Below, piece after piece: positions 1 to 12,670 of a stretch of DNA of 64,000 nt. Positions within the stretch are counted from its first letter, which is position 1, and every line of letters begins with the position of its first letter. Both the position numbers and the translations under genes were made by a program. The DNA comes from Daphnia pulex (Eukaryota > Arthropoda > Branchiopoda > Diplostraca > Daphniidae): positions 9,084,501-9,148,500 of the forward strand of contig NC_060021.1 in assembly GCF_021134715.1 (NCBI RefSeq), given 5' to 3'. Under the pieces are notes generated by a model. The model saw only the letters and a program-made list of their open reading frames with translations, did no database searches and was not told where the DNA came from.

Positions 1-2
1 GA

Positions 3-3000
3 CTCTCTTGCGACCGCACCGCTGCCGATGATGTCGAAATTGAGCAAGTGAGCCAGTGAAAATGGTCTCGCTTATGTCAATCCCACCCGAATCGTTTGCC
101 CTCGAAAATAAACGCCCGGCGTGAGCGTGTGTATCGTCCGTTGACGTTGGCTCACTGTGGAATGTATTGTCATCGAGAGAATTATTCACGGATGACCAAA
201 GTGCACCGTGACTCTCCAGTCTCCACGTAATCGCGGCTTTTCTTGAAAATCCCTTTTCAAGGCCGGCCAACGAGTCATCACCTTTTTGTACTTGACATTT
301 TTGTCGCTTCATTATTTGAAAATGCCGCCGATTTCTTCAGCACTTAAAAATGCCTTACACTCAAAAATGAAATAATGTGAAAATTTTGACGATACCTCTG
401 CTGTGGTTGCCATGACGACACTGTTGGGTTTTGGGGGCTGGAAAAAAAAAAGTTTGTTTCAAACAGCTGCAGTTGAATGTCGCACGTGTTCCGGTTCACT
501 CTCTCAATCCCAACGGCTGTCCAAATGAACGAAGTGGGTTTGGTGGGGGATAGCAGCAGCGATGAACTGGGCAAAAGAAGAAGAAAAAAAAACGTCTGTT
601 CGGGACGAGCGTCAGAGCACCAATGGTCCAACTTAACACGGCGAACGACTTTTTCGGCTCTTCTTTTTTTGGGAAACTCCCCTCTCTCCTTACCCCCCTT
701 TCAATTCGTGTCGCTGCTGCTACTTTTGTCCGACTGTTGTTGTTGTTGTTGGTTGCTGCTGCTGGAGCTTGCTGGCCCGTTTCCGCCGAGCGATGATTCG
801 CGGTTGGGCAACCCGAGTCACGTGATCGTACTACATCGCCGTACTTGCACACCACTCGCTTGGCTGCTGGGCTCTGCTGTGCATAACCTGCTCGATCGGA
901 ACATGAACCACCCCCCACGGCCATTCCACTCACGAAAACTCCGGTCGGTCGCCGCCGGGCCTTTGCCAGACGTCAGCCACCACCACACGACTCGACGGCG
1001 GCTGACATGTTGCGCTAATAAACATCGTATCGTCATCTTAACAATTGGGAGAGAGAGAGAGATAGTGGGCGCACAGCACAGCACACACACACAAAAATCG
1101 GGCGACCGCGGAACCTTGTCCGCCACGCATTAGCGAGTAAAAAGGTTTTTTGTTTAAATTTATTTTATACTATCTAATGCAATCCGATCACGTCGTATAT
1201 CTCTCACACTATAATTACGTGTAAAAGAGAAAATGAGAAAGAGGGAGAGACAGAGGGAAAATGTCCTTGGTGCGGAATTAGCAATCAAGAAAATCAGACG
1301 AAATTAAGACGACGACGACGACGAGAGTTTGAACATTTGCGTGGTGCGCGCGTGCTCCCGCATCTTGATGATGAAGGTGTCCGTTTTTTTATTTTTATTT
1401 TTTCGATTGAGATAAGTAACGGCACAATGTTTGGCTCCCAGCATCGTCTGCCTTGGCTGCTAAATCTCGGGTGATTACATGGGCGAATTGGGCGGTCACA
1501 GTTGATGCTTTCAAAAAGAAAGAAAAACAAAATCAAATGTAAGCGACAACAGATGGCCACCGGCCAGTGAGTGTGTGTGAGCAGCGGTTTTTTTTTTATT
1601 ATTATTATTTTTATTATTTTTGTTATATGTTTATTGCTTTTAATGCGCTTAGATATATCTGTATAGGCTACATACCGTTCATAAGCGGAGAGTTTATTGA
1701 TCCTTGACGGTCGGGATAAAATAAGAAGTGCATCTTTTCTTTCCTTTTCTGCCACCGCACGAGAAAAACCGTATCATCCGCATCACACACGTACGCAAGA
1801 GTTTAGTTGTAGTTCCATCCGAGACGCGGGCCGGCAGCATCACGGCTGCTGGCACTGCCGTCCCCACGCATCATTTACATAACGGGACAACCGTGAGCGT
1901 GTCTGCCCGCCTCGGTGTAACGTTAGCCCGTTGCCCGTCCATTTGCATTTTCATTCTTTTTTTTTTAACTCTTTCTTCTGCTCTTATCTTTCAGGAATCG
2001 TTTGGTGGCCAGAAAAATGTTGCAGCTCCCACTACCACCGTGCCGAAACAATGGCCGACGAATAAAACGACGACAGCAGAAGCACCACCAGCACCAGCAC
2101 CAGCAGCGGGCCGGCGTGTAAATTTCTTTTTTGTTTTTTCTGCATTTTGAATGAAACAACAAAATGGAAGGATTATGTAGCATCGGGGAACATGTTTAAT
2201 ATGGATGATGTTCTCAAGAAAAAAAAGGCGATATGTTTTAAACATTTGCTTTTTCTTTCTTCATCTCGTTTTTGTTTTGTAGTTTTGTTTTTAAATTTTT
2301 CGGTCGTTCGTGTATTTGCATATAGACCGGGTGCCGGTTGCCCGTTTCGGACGACGAACCCACGGAGGTCGTCATTCGAAAATCAAAGAAAATTTTGGGC
2401 GTGGCGATTGAAGGAGGAATCAATACCCGACATCCACTGCCTCGCATCATCACCATCGACGTAAGTTTTTTACATAACGGAATAACAGAATTTTGTTTTC
2501 TTTTTATTATTCGTGGAAAACGGTTATGGACATTTAATCCGACCCTTAAAATAAAATGAAATCAAATAAAAACGTGTTTCTTCGGGTGCCGTTCGAATGC
2601 CAGCCTGGACAATATGAGAGAGAAGGAAAAAGTGTTACGCACGGTGTTTTCATAATAAAGCAACTGATTTCTCTTTTTTTTTTATTTATTTTTCTTTTTC
2701 TCCTTTTGTCCGTTTGCCGACGGACTGTAGGGCAAAGGAACGGCGTTCGAAGCTGCGGGACTGCGCATAGGGCAGACCATCATCTCGGTGGACGGAAGGC
2801 CGATGCAAGGTGAGGATTTACGGCAGAAAACGGCCACCGATTTGTCTCTTTTGTGTTGCAACAGCCCATCATATTCAATTCTTATTCCTCCCCCTTTTTT
2901 TTCATTCGTTCCTTCTTCTATGCATCGACGGATCGTATATCGCCCGTCTCTACTATTCCTTTCCTCGCCATCCAGTTTTGCACAATAGTCTATCGCCCGC

Positions 3001-4842
3001 TGCGTCCTCCCGTGACACAGAAACCGCCGATTCTATATTTGGCTATGGCTGTGTATTGTAAGTAAGAGACCCAATTCGTGTGAGCTGGCGAGACGGAAAT
3101 AATGAGCGGACCCGAGCCATAGGGGCGAGAGAATCTGTTCCGCGGGTTGCAGTCAGTTGGTTTACGCTCCGTACGCTCTCCCGACATATCCCAACTGGAA
3201 TTAGTCATTCGACGTAGTAGTAGTAGTTCTCGGCTAATGGTAACATTAGATGTGCGTTGCCACAGGTGTAGCCCCCCACCAGAAATGTTTGCGAGTTTCT
3301 TTTGTTTCAGTTTTATTTTATTTTTTGGTCTTTTCGGTTCGTGAATTCACGCTGGAAACGAGGCTAACGAAATTAGCGCGCGTGGGCCTCCGCATGACGT
3401 CAGCCCAACACTTGAAACAAAAGATGCCCAACACCTGCACACTCACTCGGTGTGTGCCCGCCAAAAGTTCCAGAAATTAGTCAGAAAAAAAAACAGGTAG
3501 AAATAACCGGGAAGGGATAGAAACAAGCAGTTTACCATTTTGATGTATGCGACGTATCAAGCCGCTGAATGTAAGCAGGTCAATAGCCTCCATTTTTTCT
3601 CTCTTCTTCTTCTTCTTCTTCTTCTTTTTTTTTTCTTTTTCGGGAACTCGTTAATGGTATAGACGTGAATGCGATGGCCTCATCCGGGATGGATGGTCTA
3701 TTCTACTCGCTGGATAGACTCACACGTCAGGTGAGCGGAGCTGTGTAGCGATCTGCCAGCCTCACCGGAGGCCACAGCCTGGAACAAAGAAGAAGAAGAA
3801 AAAAAAAAAAATCCTCTTTATCAAATACTGCGCGGATAGGTGAAGGCCCCCCTGTTGTTAGCTCATTATATAGTCGTTTGAATCTCGACTTTGACCACTT
3901 GTGTGTGATTATTTTTCCATTCTTCCGCTGCTGCCTGACTCTTTCCGCGATTCGACTATGTATATAATAATGGCCGGGCCTCGTTTTATTTCTCATTCCT
4001 CCCTTTTCCACCCACATGGTTATTTCTCGTTATAGGAATGTAGATTGTGTTGACTTTCTTCCGCTTCATCAGCAACTTTCCAATCTCTTTCGCGTGTCTT
4101 ACCTCTCATGCCCGCCGAGGAAAAACACAAAAAAAAACGGAAAAAAAGAACAGCTTGACATCCCGTAAGAGCACCGTACCAGAGATGAATCGGACACTCG
4201 GCCGCCTGTCCTTTTTCTTCCTATTTAACACACACAAAATCTTTTCTTTCTCTCTCACACGCTGGAAAGTCCGTTAGATTCAACTGTAGAAAAGGCTGTA
4301 GGTACTACACCGTTCAATGAAATGAGAATGTAATGTTTTTTTTGGGGATACAGTACGTGTACTATACACAGCACAGTGCGTGCCATTTGTTGCAGTGCAC
4401 ATAAATATTCATAATGCGTGAAACTCGACGCTGGCGGGCCCTGACTTTCTAGACGGGAAGGTACCGTATTTTCTTCTTTTTCTTTAGAATCCTCGACGGT
4501 TGATGGGCAGGCCAACAACCATAATCGGAGATGGGAATATAAAGAAACTGCTAATGAGGCCACATGCCCCACAAAAACATGACAAACTGGTTCTCTTTTT
4601 TCTTCACATTGCCAACAACGGCTAAATGACGTTTTGGCTTTGCACTTGTGCTTGCTTATTGCCCCAACACTTGCAACTCATTGCAATTTTCTTTTCTTTT
4701 TTCTTTCAAACAAGGATTGACTCACGAGGAAGCGGCCCGCATCATCGCCAATTCTTACGCCGACCGGAGTGTACCTGAGTTGAAACTGCTGATGAGTCCC
4801 AGCACTTTCCGTCCCAATGCCAACTATCAACCGGAGAATTGA
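3..4842 (+). CDS. dysc: Whirlin/dyschronic homologue, 3' exons with the last PDZ domain
   Basis: 3' part of a PDZ scaffold gene that starts left of the window. Clear exons are 1995-2117, 2326-2460, 2731-2809 and 4715-4842 (stop TGA 4840-4842), joined in phases 0, 0 and 1. A preceding exon near 1807-1892 and one at 3-47 are plausible but tentative. The joined exons give a PDZ domain with the carboxylate loop LGVAIEGG, then TRHPLPRIITID, GQTIISVDGRPMQG and THEEAARIIA. This is the pattern of the third PDZ of whirlin (Drosophila dyschronic), a scaffold of stereocilia and synapses that also organises ion channels. A Pro/Ala/Thr-rich linker (1995-2117) precedes the PDZ. The last intron (2810-4714) is unusually long and holds a possible cassette exon. 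Family assignment is fairly sure; the upstream exon structure is not. Confidence 0.8.
3663..3730 (+). other. dysc: Possible cassette exon inside the last whirlin intron
   Basis: A long polypyrimidine tract (about 3598-3642) leads to an AG at 3661-3662, and a strong donor CAG|GTGAGC begins at 3731. The 68 bases between are open in the phase delivered by exon 2731-2809 and would encode about 23 residues ending LDRLTRQ. Inclusion changes the phase so that the last exon would read Asp-stop, removing the end of the PDZ domain. It may be a regulated or poison exon, or a decoy. No homology was recognised. Confidence 0.35.
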
Positions 4843-5207
4843 TGATGAAACTCGGAACCTTTTGCTCTCTTTCTCTCCCTGTCTCTCACTATTCGACTCG
4901 GTCCAACAGCGATGTAAGAAGTCCGCCTGCCAATTCGTATCGGCGCCATGTTTTACAACCCATTAGAAAAATCACAAGTAGGATTAGTTTTATTATTATT
5001 GCTATTTCTTTTGTTCCACTGAACCTTTCGCGTTCGATTAAAATTTTTATGGAATTCATCTTGTCGTTTCTCTTATTCAGGTGCTTTTGAAACCGAATCC
5101 TCGCTTGAAGAAAATTGAACATGTTACTACTTTATCTCATTCTGCCTTTTAAAACCATGTTACTCAATATGGGTGCTGGTTATCCTTAAAGATTTGTTTC
5201 TTATTGA

Positions 5208-5213
5208 AATAAA
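5208..5213 (+). terminator. Poly(A) signal of the whirlin gene
   Basis: AATAAA lies about 370 bp after the whirlin stop codon, in AT-rich sequence. It is the first canonical signal downstream of the stop and is the likely 3' end of the gene. Confidence 0.55.
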
Positions 5214-5229
5214 CGATTTGTTTGACTTT

Positions 5230-6794
5230 TTAGACGATAGTCACTCCTAGAAATCAATTCAGCAGTTCGATTTTTTGCCAAAATCAAATGACTTTACGGC
5301 ATTGCAACATTCCCTGAAAAATCTGCCCCGCAGAGCAGACGAAATTCTTTCGATAATAGTTCCAAGTCTCGGGCATTCGGGCATTCGGGAGAACAGACCG
5401 CGTGTTCAGTGACTGAGAACCGGGATCTTGATACTTCATTTTTTCGTTCATTCTCCACTGATTTCGGTTCAAGGATTTCTTGTGCAAATATCCACCTTTA
5501 AAGGAAAATTTCTATTATATTGCTCAATCTGGCTCAATAGCTGTTTTCTGTTAAGTGAGAAAATCCGATTTTCTGTTGCTGGAAAAAATTGTAAATAATT
5601 TATAAAATTATAATTGCCACAAAGAAAGTTTTAGGTTTGTCTAGTTCTCTCTTTTTTGTTGTGCTTTATGACTAGTAAAGCCAAGGCCCAAATGAGCAAA
5701 AACAAATTTAGAAGTAAAAATAGATTTATGGCTTTCACACTGTCAAAGGAACTCGGATACAAGATGTATATATGATTTTGTTTGTTCATGTTGTCTGTAA
5801 GTGATTCCAGATGTTTCAGCACCTCCTGGGCAAAAGTGCTGGACAGTGGATTGCTGAAAGGGAAAACATCCAGTTGGTGAGATAAACCTGCCAGTTATTC
5901 AGAATGTGTTTCTATTCATTTTGGACACTAGGCTACTAAGCTACATGCTACAAGGCAACAGCAAACATTAAGTCAATCACAAATGATGGTGATTTAAGAT
6001 GAAAAATCCTTTCAACAACACCCTATCTGACAAAGCAACAGCATGTTCCTGGCTCATTTGATCCTCACTCTAGGGACTGGGCATCTAATTTAATTAATAA
6101 TCACCTGTATCACCCTTTTAGCTTTATTTTTGTTATTCTGCACTTAACCTTACCTGTGATAAATCTTTCTTTTCTTCTGTAGGTTACAATGACCATTGAT
6201 AATTGGAGAGCAGCATTGGAATGTGACAGCTTGTCTAGCTTCGACTGGTCCTAAGTTACACAATACAAAACACATCATAAGTTACTTTAAAAAATCAAAA
6301 AAATTTAGATTAGGATTTTTAGGTAAGTTGGATGGTTTTTAATTAATAGATAACACAACATATAGCTAATGGTTCTTGTTGCTTTCTGACTTAAAATGTT
6401 TCAGCTTAAATTTCAACTGAAGTTTTCATGCGACCTAGGTGCTTGTGACAATAGAAATCAAGTTATGAAATCCAATAATGCAAGCTATGTCTTCCAAAGC
6501 TAAATAGTTTCTACTGTCATTTAATTTTTATGATAAAATTTCAGGTTAACTTCCCCTGTCAAATTGTGGTAAATCTTCAAGATAAGAAGATATTGATGCT
6601 TTCCCAAGATCCAACTGCTATCTCTTCTGCAGATAACAGCAAAATAATGCTGCCACTCAAGAGGTTGTGGTGACCGCCACTTAGTTCTAATTTAGGACAA
6701 TGTGTAACATTGATAGATTTTAGGTATTGCTTGCTGTTGCTACATATTGTTTGAAATTTATATCTAAATATTCTCGCCCAGCTAATATTCGGCA
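5230..6794. other. Intergenic AT-rich stretch with a diverged repeat
   Basis: No convincing gene is seen. The only structured part recognised is the dispersed repeat at about 5801-6240. The rest is AT-rich sequence with short, unconvincing open frames. Confidence 0.5.
5801..6240 (+). repeat. Diverged third copy of a repeat that is also inside both palindrome arms
   Basis: This stretch resembles about 18480-18790 in the same orientation and about 7690-7985 in reverse. Shared stretches include CAGTGGATTGCTGAAAGG and ACCTGCCAGTTATTCAGAATG. The order of blocks is kept, with several small gaps and substitutions. It lies just outside the palindrome, so the repeat family predates or spread independently of the large inverted repeat. 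No coding capacity or terminal repeats were recognised. Confidence 0.6.
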
Positions 6795-8754
6795 CTCACC
6801 CACTGGGATAATATAATCAGGAGGATGAGGAGGGCTCTGATGCGACTATCATGTTCTTCCGCTGCGACACACCTGTAAGTCACTCACCACGGGATTGTAC
6901 CCAGGTACCCGCAAATTAACTTATTTCTGTTTATTATCTACTGATAACATACTAGCTTTGAACTCTGTGTTTAATCATTCTTAAATTTAGGTCTTTCTTG
7001 CGAGTCGCAAACGAAGTGTTGCGAGTGTACCAAAGGAATGAAAAAGCTGCTGCAAGTCACTTTCTCGTCTTAAGAGCCCACTAGAGACTTTGGAACTTGG
7101 GGTTAACTTCTGGAGTAAAAATCAGATTGAATGAGAAATATGTTTAATTGGTCCATCCATCAAATTGGCCTAGTAAGCTGAAGTCCTGATGGATTTGGTC
7201 TTTGAATTGCTTTTATTATTAATGTGAGGCTTGCTGGCTAGGATACTGAAGAGAACATCTGGCGGCCAGATTTGCCAGTTGTTGTGGCGTAGTGGAAGTA
7301 AGCTAGCCTCTTAATCTAACTTCTTCTAAGTTCTAGTCTTCTTGGTTCCCCCTTCCCTGTTTAGTTGAAGTGTGGGTTTTGAAAATAAAAGCCGTCATTA
7401 TTAAATTCAATTATCCTATTACCGTTCAGAAAATGCATCTATGTGCTCGTATCATAACCTTAATAAAAAGTCGCATATTAAAAAACCTATAGAATAATCT
7501 CCAGTAAAAAACCATTTCGTCGTTTTATCGTTTCATAAATACAGAGCAACAGTTGCAAAGCCAATATGTATTTTGTGCAAGTAACATAGGTTAAGTTGTT
7601 ATATATTTTTTACCTGTCCCAGATTTATCTCACCGGTAGCTTTTCACGAAGGAATCTATTTAGTAGGGCTTTTAGCCCAGACAACCTGTCACATTCCAAT
7701 GCTTCCAAACCTGAGGATCCAATGAGCCAGTTAGGCAGTTACATAATAATGTTGTTGTCAGATAGGGTAGTGTGGAAAGAATTTTTCATCTTCACCATCA
7801 TTTTGAGATTTACTTAACATTTGCTGTTGCCTTGTAGTATGCTACGGGGAATAGAAATGCATTCTGAATAACTGGCAGGTTTACCTAACCAACTGGGTGT
7901 TTTCCTTTCAGCAATCCACTGTCCAAGCACTGTTGCCCAGGTGCTGAAACGTCTGGTTGCAGACAAGGCACATGAACCAGCCTTTATCTTCAGATGTAGA
8001 AGTTGGACTGGTGAAGTTGTGTGGTTGTTGAAGTGCGTTTGATGTCAGCTGGGGTCGTTACCGACTTCGCAACCAGATACTTTGCCATTTGCAATCGGAA
8101 TGATCAGTTTAGGTAAGTCAACGTTTACTATTCATTTCCATGTAAACTTTCGCTCTACCACAAATATCGCATTGCCCAATGTCGGATGTTACGTTTGCTT
8201 CTGTGTTTGTACTTCTTTTTTTTTTTTTCAGTCGAGTTTTACGGTGAAAATTTAGCCACGGCTTGATTTTGAAAAGTGATGAGGTATTTCCACGCCATCG
8301 ACCAGGCTTAATCGAAAGTGAACAATTCTAAGGCATGTAAGTTCATCGTTAGAGTTTTGACTTTTCGAACGATCCATTTTTTAATCTACTTCAATTTATT
8401 TTGTGAAAGCATGCCGAAGATCTTTTGTCTTTCTCCACGTGATCGCTGCCGTGTCATGAAGATGCTTCTTTGAGAGGGTCTATTGCAAGACAAAAATGTG
8501 ATGAGAACAGGAAATCTGAGTTGGTTATAAACTTATAATGTACTTTAAAGATAAATCAAGTAGGTTAGTATATTGCTTACATTTTAGTCTACGTATGTGT
8601 GCTAAAGAGTCGTACACTCTTACGTTACTTAAGAATGTTTAAAATGAAATTTAGGTATATTTTCAACAGGTTCAAACTGATGCAGTGTTTATTTATCATT
8701 TTTCAATTACCATTTTAGAGTTCAAGCTGCAGACGTGCCGGCCAGTTTGCATGT

Positions 8755-9068
8755 CCTTCGCGCTTGAAGGTCACGGTGAACATTACGTGTAAAACTGTCA
8801 ATGCGGTGGTGTAGAGGTTGGGTGAGAAAGGTAGGTGTTTCATCATTATCAAGCAGGTATAATAGCCGCAAGGCTCAGCCATTTGATATTCATTTTGATA
8901 TTCGTTGTTGTAGACCCATCCCCAGCAACGCCAACCTAAGGTAAGGAAAGGCCAGTCTCGAAGGTCACGGAGATCATTATGTAAAACGTACCATGCGACG
9001 GCGGAGAGGTTGGGTGAGAAAGCTACGTGTTTCATCATTATCAAACAGATACAATACCCGCTAGGCTT
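8755..9068. repeat. Tandem duplication upstream of the Tyr/Thr-rich gene promoter
   Basis: Two copies of a segment of about 125 bp, offset by about 190 bp (8755-8880 and 8945-9068), share GAGGTTGGGTGAGAAAG and TGTTTCATCATTATCAA with scattered differences. They sit directly upstream of the TATA box at 9095. A mirror copy lies at about 17390-17703. They could be duplicated upstream regulatory sequence; that function is inference. Confidence 0.6.
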
Positions 9069-9094
9069 AAGAGGTGAGGGTGATCAAAAAATCG

Positions 9095-9130
9095 TATAAA
9101 AAGGAGAGAGAAAAGGCCAGAGACATCAGT
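9095..9130 (+). promoter_or_regulatory. TATA box plus initiator of Tyr/Thr-rich gene copy A, left arm
   Basis: TATAAAAAG at 9095-9103 is followed 33 bp later by a TCAGT initiator (A at 9128). This is the classic arthropod TATA/Inr spacing. A 5' leader of about 90 bp then leads to ATG 9216-9218 and a GTAAAT splice donor. Confidence 0.7.
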
Positions 9131-10165
9131 CGAGTGAGCATCTCCGACACGGCAACAACTGCTGTGCCCTATCTGTCACCATCTGCCTTCTTCACCGTAT
9201 TGCCAGTTACCACCCATGGGTAAATATTCTGTTGTTTTTACATTGAGATTGGTATCAATCCTACTTTTTTCTTTATGTGTGCATGTATTTAATGTTTGAA
9301 TTTGTTTACTGTTTCGTTAATAAGGTGTCGTATGCTGTTGGGTGTTGTATCGTTGATGGCTGGGTCGACCGCTGGTGTAGTGGTGTCTCCTTGGTATGGT
9401 GGAAACCAAACTGCAACGCCGCCGCCTTCCTACACAACTTACGCAACGACCAGTTCCTGCACCGAGGTCTTCAAGTACTACACCACTAAAGGACCGGAGT
9501 TTTATACCACAACTTACGCTGCCCCGAGCCACTACACTGACGCCCTGAAATATTACTCTGCCGCTCTTCCCCGAGTTACTACACCACCAAGGCGACGGAG
9601 CATGACTACGCATGCTGCCCCATCCTACTACACCGAGGCTCCCAAGTATTACTCTGTTCTCAGCTACTTATTGCACCGATTTTCCTAAATACTACCTTGT
9701 ACCCAGCTGCTACACCGAGGCTCCCGCTGATTACTCCACTGAAACGGTCGAATACTACACCGAAGCGGCGAAGTACTACTCTGCCCCGATCTAAACAACC
9801 ACAACTGAGGCGGCCAAGTATTACGCTGTCCCGACTTACTACACAGAAGCTGCTCTTTCGTACTACGTTGAACAGAAATACTACACTGATGCTCGATGAT
9901 GCAGTTCACTACACCGCAGGCCCCAAGTACTACACCGAAGAAGCCGCCTATTACACAACAACGTATGCTGCCTAGTTACTACACCGAGTCTCCCGAGTAC
10001 TACATCACTTAAGGCGCCGGAATTCTACACGTCTATGTATGCTGCTCCTGCCTGCTACACCGAGGCCCGGCATTACTACAACACTGAAGCGCTCAAGTAC
10101 TACACTACAACCTACGCTGCCCCGAGCTACTACACCTACGTCCCGAAGTATTACTGTGCGTAAAA
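9128..10165 (+). pseudogene. Tyr/Thr-rich secreted protein gene, copy A (left arm), broken
   Basis: Exon 1 appears to carry only ATG G (9216-9219) before a GTAAAT donor. Exon 2 begins near 9325. A usable downstream ATG at 9332 opens a 118-codon frame with a short hydrophobic leader (MLLGVVSLMAGSTAG), suggesting secretion, and ends at 9688. The repeat motif YYTEAPKYYS/TTTYAAPS then continues in other frames, with further frame changes and stops (for example at 9792-9794 and 9897-9899) to about 10165. Low-complexity Tyr/Thr/Ala/Pro repeats with a signal peptide suggest an extracellular structural (cuticle-like or gel-like) protein; this is inference. The promoter looks intact, so a truncated product is possible. 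I do not recognise a named family. Confidence 0.6.
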
Positions 10166-10200
10166 GGAGTCGTCTAAAAAAAAAAAAAGTCGCGCTCAAA

Positions 10201-11180
10201 CTGCAATGCCCCATCTGTCACCAACTGCATTCCTCATCGTGTAACCGATTCGCAATTATGGGTAAATATTCTTATTTTTACATGAGTTTTGTATCAATTA
10301 TGTTTTTTTTCTATTTGTTAATATGCCTGTTAATATTTAATATTAATGTTTAAATTTATTTACTGTTTAGACATCTATGGCGTCGTGCTCCTGTTGGGTG
10401 TTGTATCGTTGATGGTTGGATCGACCGCTGGTGTAGCGATGTCTCCTTGGTAAGGCGGAAACCAAACCGCAACGCCGCCGCCTTCCTACACAACTTAGGC
10501 AACGACCAGTTCCTGCACCGAGGTCTTCAAGTACTACACCACTAAAGCACCGGAGTTTTATACCACAACTTACTCTGCCCCGAGCCACTACACTGACGCC
10601 CTGAAGTATTACTCTGCCCCGAGTTACTACACCACCAAGACGACGGAGCAGGACTACGCATGCTGCCCCATTCTACTACACCAAGGCTCCCAGGTATTAC
10701 TCTGTTCTCAGCTACTATTTGCACCGATTTTCCTAAATACTACTCTGTTCCCAGCTGCTACACCAAGGCTCCCGCTGATTACTCCACCAAAACGGTCGAA
10801 TACTACACCGAAGCGGCAAAGTACTTCTCTGCCCCGATCAACACAACCACAACTGAGGCGGCTAAGAAAGACGCAGTTCCGACTTGCTACACCGAAGCTG
10901 CTCTTTCGTGCTACGTTGAACTGAAATACTACACTGACGCTGCTGCCTACTTCACCACGACCCACGTTACACCTAGCTACAACACGGCAGCCCCCAAGTG
11001 CTACACCGAAGAAGCCGCATTTTACACAACCACGTAAGCTGCCTAGTTTACTACATCGAGGAATTTAAGTATTACCCTGCTCCAAACTACTACCAAACTG
11101 AGGTTCATATTTATTGCAATTCTCCCGATTATGCCACCACTACTCACGCTGCTCCGACCTTTACACCGAAGTTCTGAAGT
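10201..11180 (+). pseudogene. Tyr/Thr-rich secreted protein gene, copy B (left arm), broken
   Basis: Tandem paralogue of copy A, starting about 1 kb downstream. Exon 1 ends at 10261 (ATG 10258-10260 plus G, donor GTAAAT). Exon 2 starts at 10371 after TTTAG. The spliced start reads MDIYGVVLLLGVVSLMVG, a good signal peptide, but TAA at 10451-10453 stops the frame after SPW, where copy A reads SPWYGG. A long in-repeat frame with YTE/YYT units resumes at about 10660-11037. No TATA box was seen in front of this copy. It is probably a dead duplicate of copy A; the mirror copy B' carries the same defects. Confidence 0.6.
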
Positions 11181-12670
11181 ATTTCTCTGGATGTGTTGAA
11201 AGATTGCTGAAATACAAGATTGATTGATAAATCACAAGTACATGTCTCTATTTTCTCCTCAAGTACCTTTCCTGTTGCTGATGATTGCATGATGTGAGAA
11301 AATATTTTTGAGTGCTATGTAAACTTACAAATAATTGATCTTGCAAGATACAACAATAAAAATTCAAACTCATGTTTTACACTTCTATAATATTCAAACT
11401 ATTCACTTTTTTTTATAAATGTTTTTCTATCATTAAAATCCGAAGTCCAACAACCAATATTGTTTTGAAAAATCAAAGTCCACACCTATTATTTCTGCTA
11501 AGTCCAGACTTTTGTTTTTGAAAAAAAATTTAAAAAAATTCCCCTTACACGAAGTTTTAAAAAATTTTTATAGCGAAAAAATTTGATACGAATATTTTAT
11601 TGCATTCAAAATTTATTTTCATAATATTCACATACATTTATTTTTCCTGTGGCCCCCAGGGGGGGGGGCCTGTCGCTTTCTCTACCGCGATAATAACATG
11701 ATGCAAGTTTTATGCAAGTTATTATTTGTTTGGCGCAGAAAGCTTGTTTAATCTAGCAGTTCTCGACTGTGTCAAACCTGATATTGATCAAGTTGCCTCA
11801 GTCGTATACTGCATGATTGAATGAAAACTCGAAAGACAACACATCAAACTTTTAAGTCAGCACACAGTTAACACAGAGCAATTTCATGGCATGGATAAAA
11901 ACGACAACACAAAAATTTTCAAGTCAGGAACCCAGATGGAACAGCTCAGCTACAACAGCACAGCAACTTCTGGATTACACTGCAACCGCATGCTGCATAC
12001 AAGGGTTCAATCTGTCTTCGTCACACCTTTCACCATTTGGCTGCAACAAGGTAACCAACAGCGTTGAAGAAGTGTTTGTTATACCTATTTAAGAAAAGAA
12101 AATTATTTTCAAGAAACACAACTGTGTACACATGCATACTCATTTTAACAAAAGAATACAAAGAGTAACAGAAGACTACGCAGCTCAACAGAATGACTTT
12201 GATATCTGATTCAAAATTTCTATAGTAGTCGAGCAAATTGGTCTACTCTCTAGTCATGTTATCTAAAACTGTAATTTGTAAGACATTTGATTAAAATAAT
12301 TACTTTTTGCTGTTGCATGGGATGAGACGTACGTCTAAGAACGGGCAGCGAGACACACGAGGCACGCCATTTCGGAAATGTACAGGCACTTCCAAGTCTG
12401 AGTTGAATGATTTTGCAAATTGGTTACTATGAGCTAAATCACCTGTAAATTTTCACATCAACATTTTACATTCAATAACATTAGGAAATTAACAATAAAT
12501 ACCTTTTAATTTTCATCGTGAGAAACGTCACAACCAACAACCCATTTCTGCTGCGTCTTGGATCAAAATGGCCACTGTTCCTGTTCTTCCCTATCCCTGA
12601 AGACACTCGCGCCACCTGGTGGACATTATTTCAGCCACTTTTCACAGCCACCTATTGACAGCCATTACTC
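11181..12670. other. Non-coding inner part of the left arm
   Basis: AT-rich sequence after the Tyr/Thr-rich copies, with a run of G at about 11659-11668. The open frame at 11886-12092 (starting MAWIKTTTQKFSSQEP) is present in both arms. The two versions differ at many residues and have different ends, so it is unlikely to be constrained coding sequence. No other gene is seen. Confidence 0.4.

Larger units (their letters stand above)
6795..12670 (+). repeat. Left arm of a giant inverted repeat
   Basis: The sequence from about 6795 to 12670 reappears as its reverse complement at about 13800-19690. Matching positions through the core add up to a constant 26458, so there are no net gaps there. 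Between about 7260 and 11950 only a handful of differences were noticed. Outside this core, at 6795-7260 and 11950-12670, the arms differ by several per cent and by small gaps. The arm contains two Tyr/Thr-rich pseudogenes, a TATA promoter and a copy of the 5801-6240 repeat. The exact outer and inner edges are approximate. Confidence 0.92.

Noticed and set aside
477-1133. 218-codon plus-strand open frame
   Set aside because: Low-complexity Ser/Leu/Arg composition from homopolymer and triplet runs, with no domain and overlapping open frames on the other strand. It lies in presumed whirlin intron sequence.
11886-12092. Open frame MAWIKTTTQKFSSQEP in both palindrome arms
   Set aside because: The two arm versions differ at many residues and terminate differently, so there is no sign of coding constraint.
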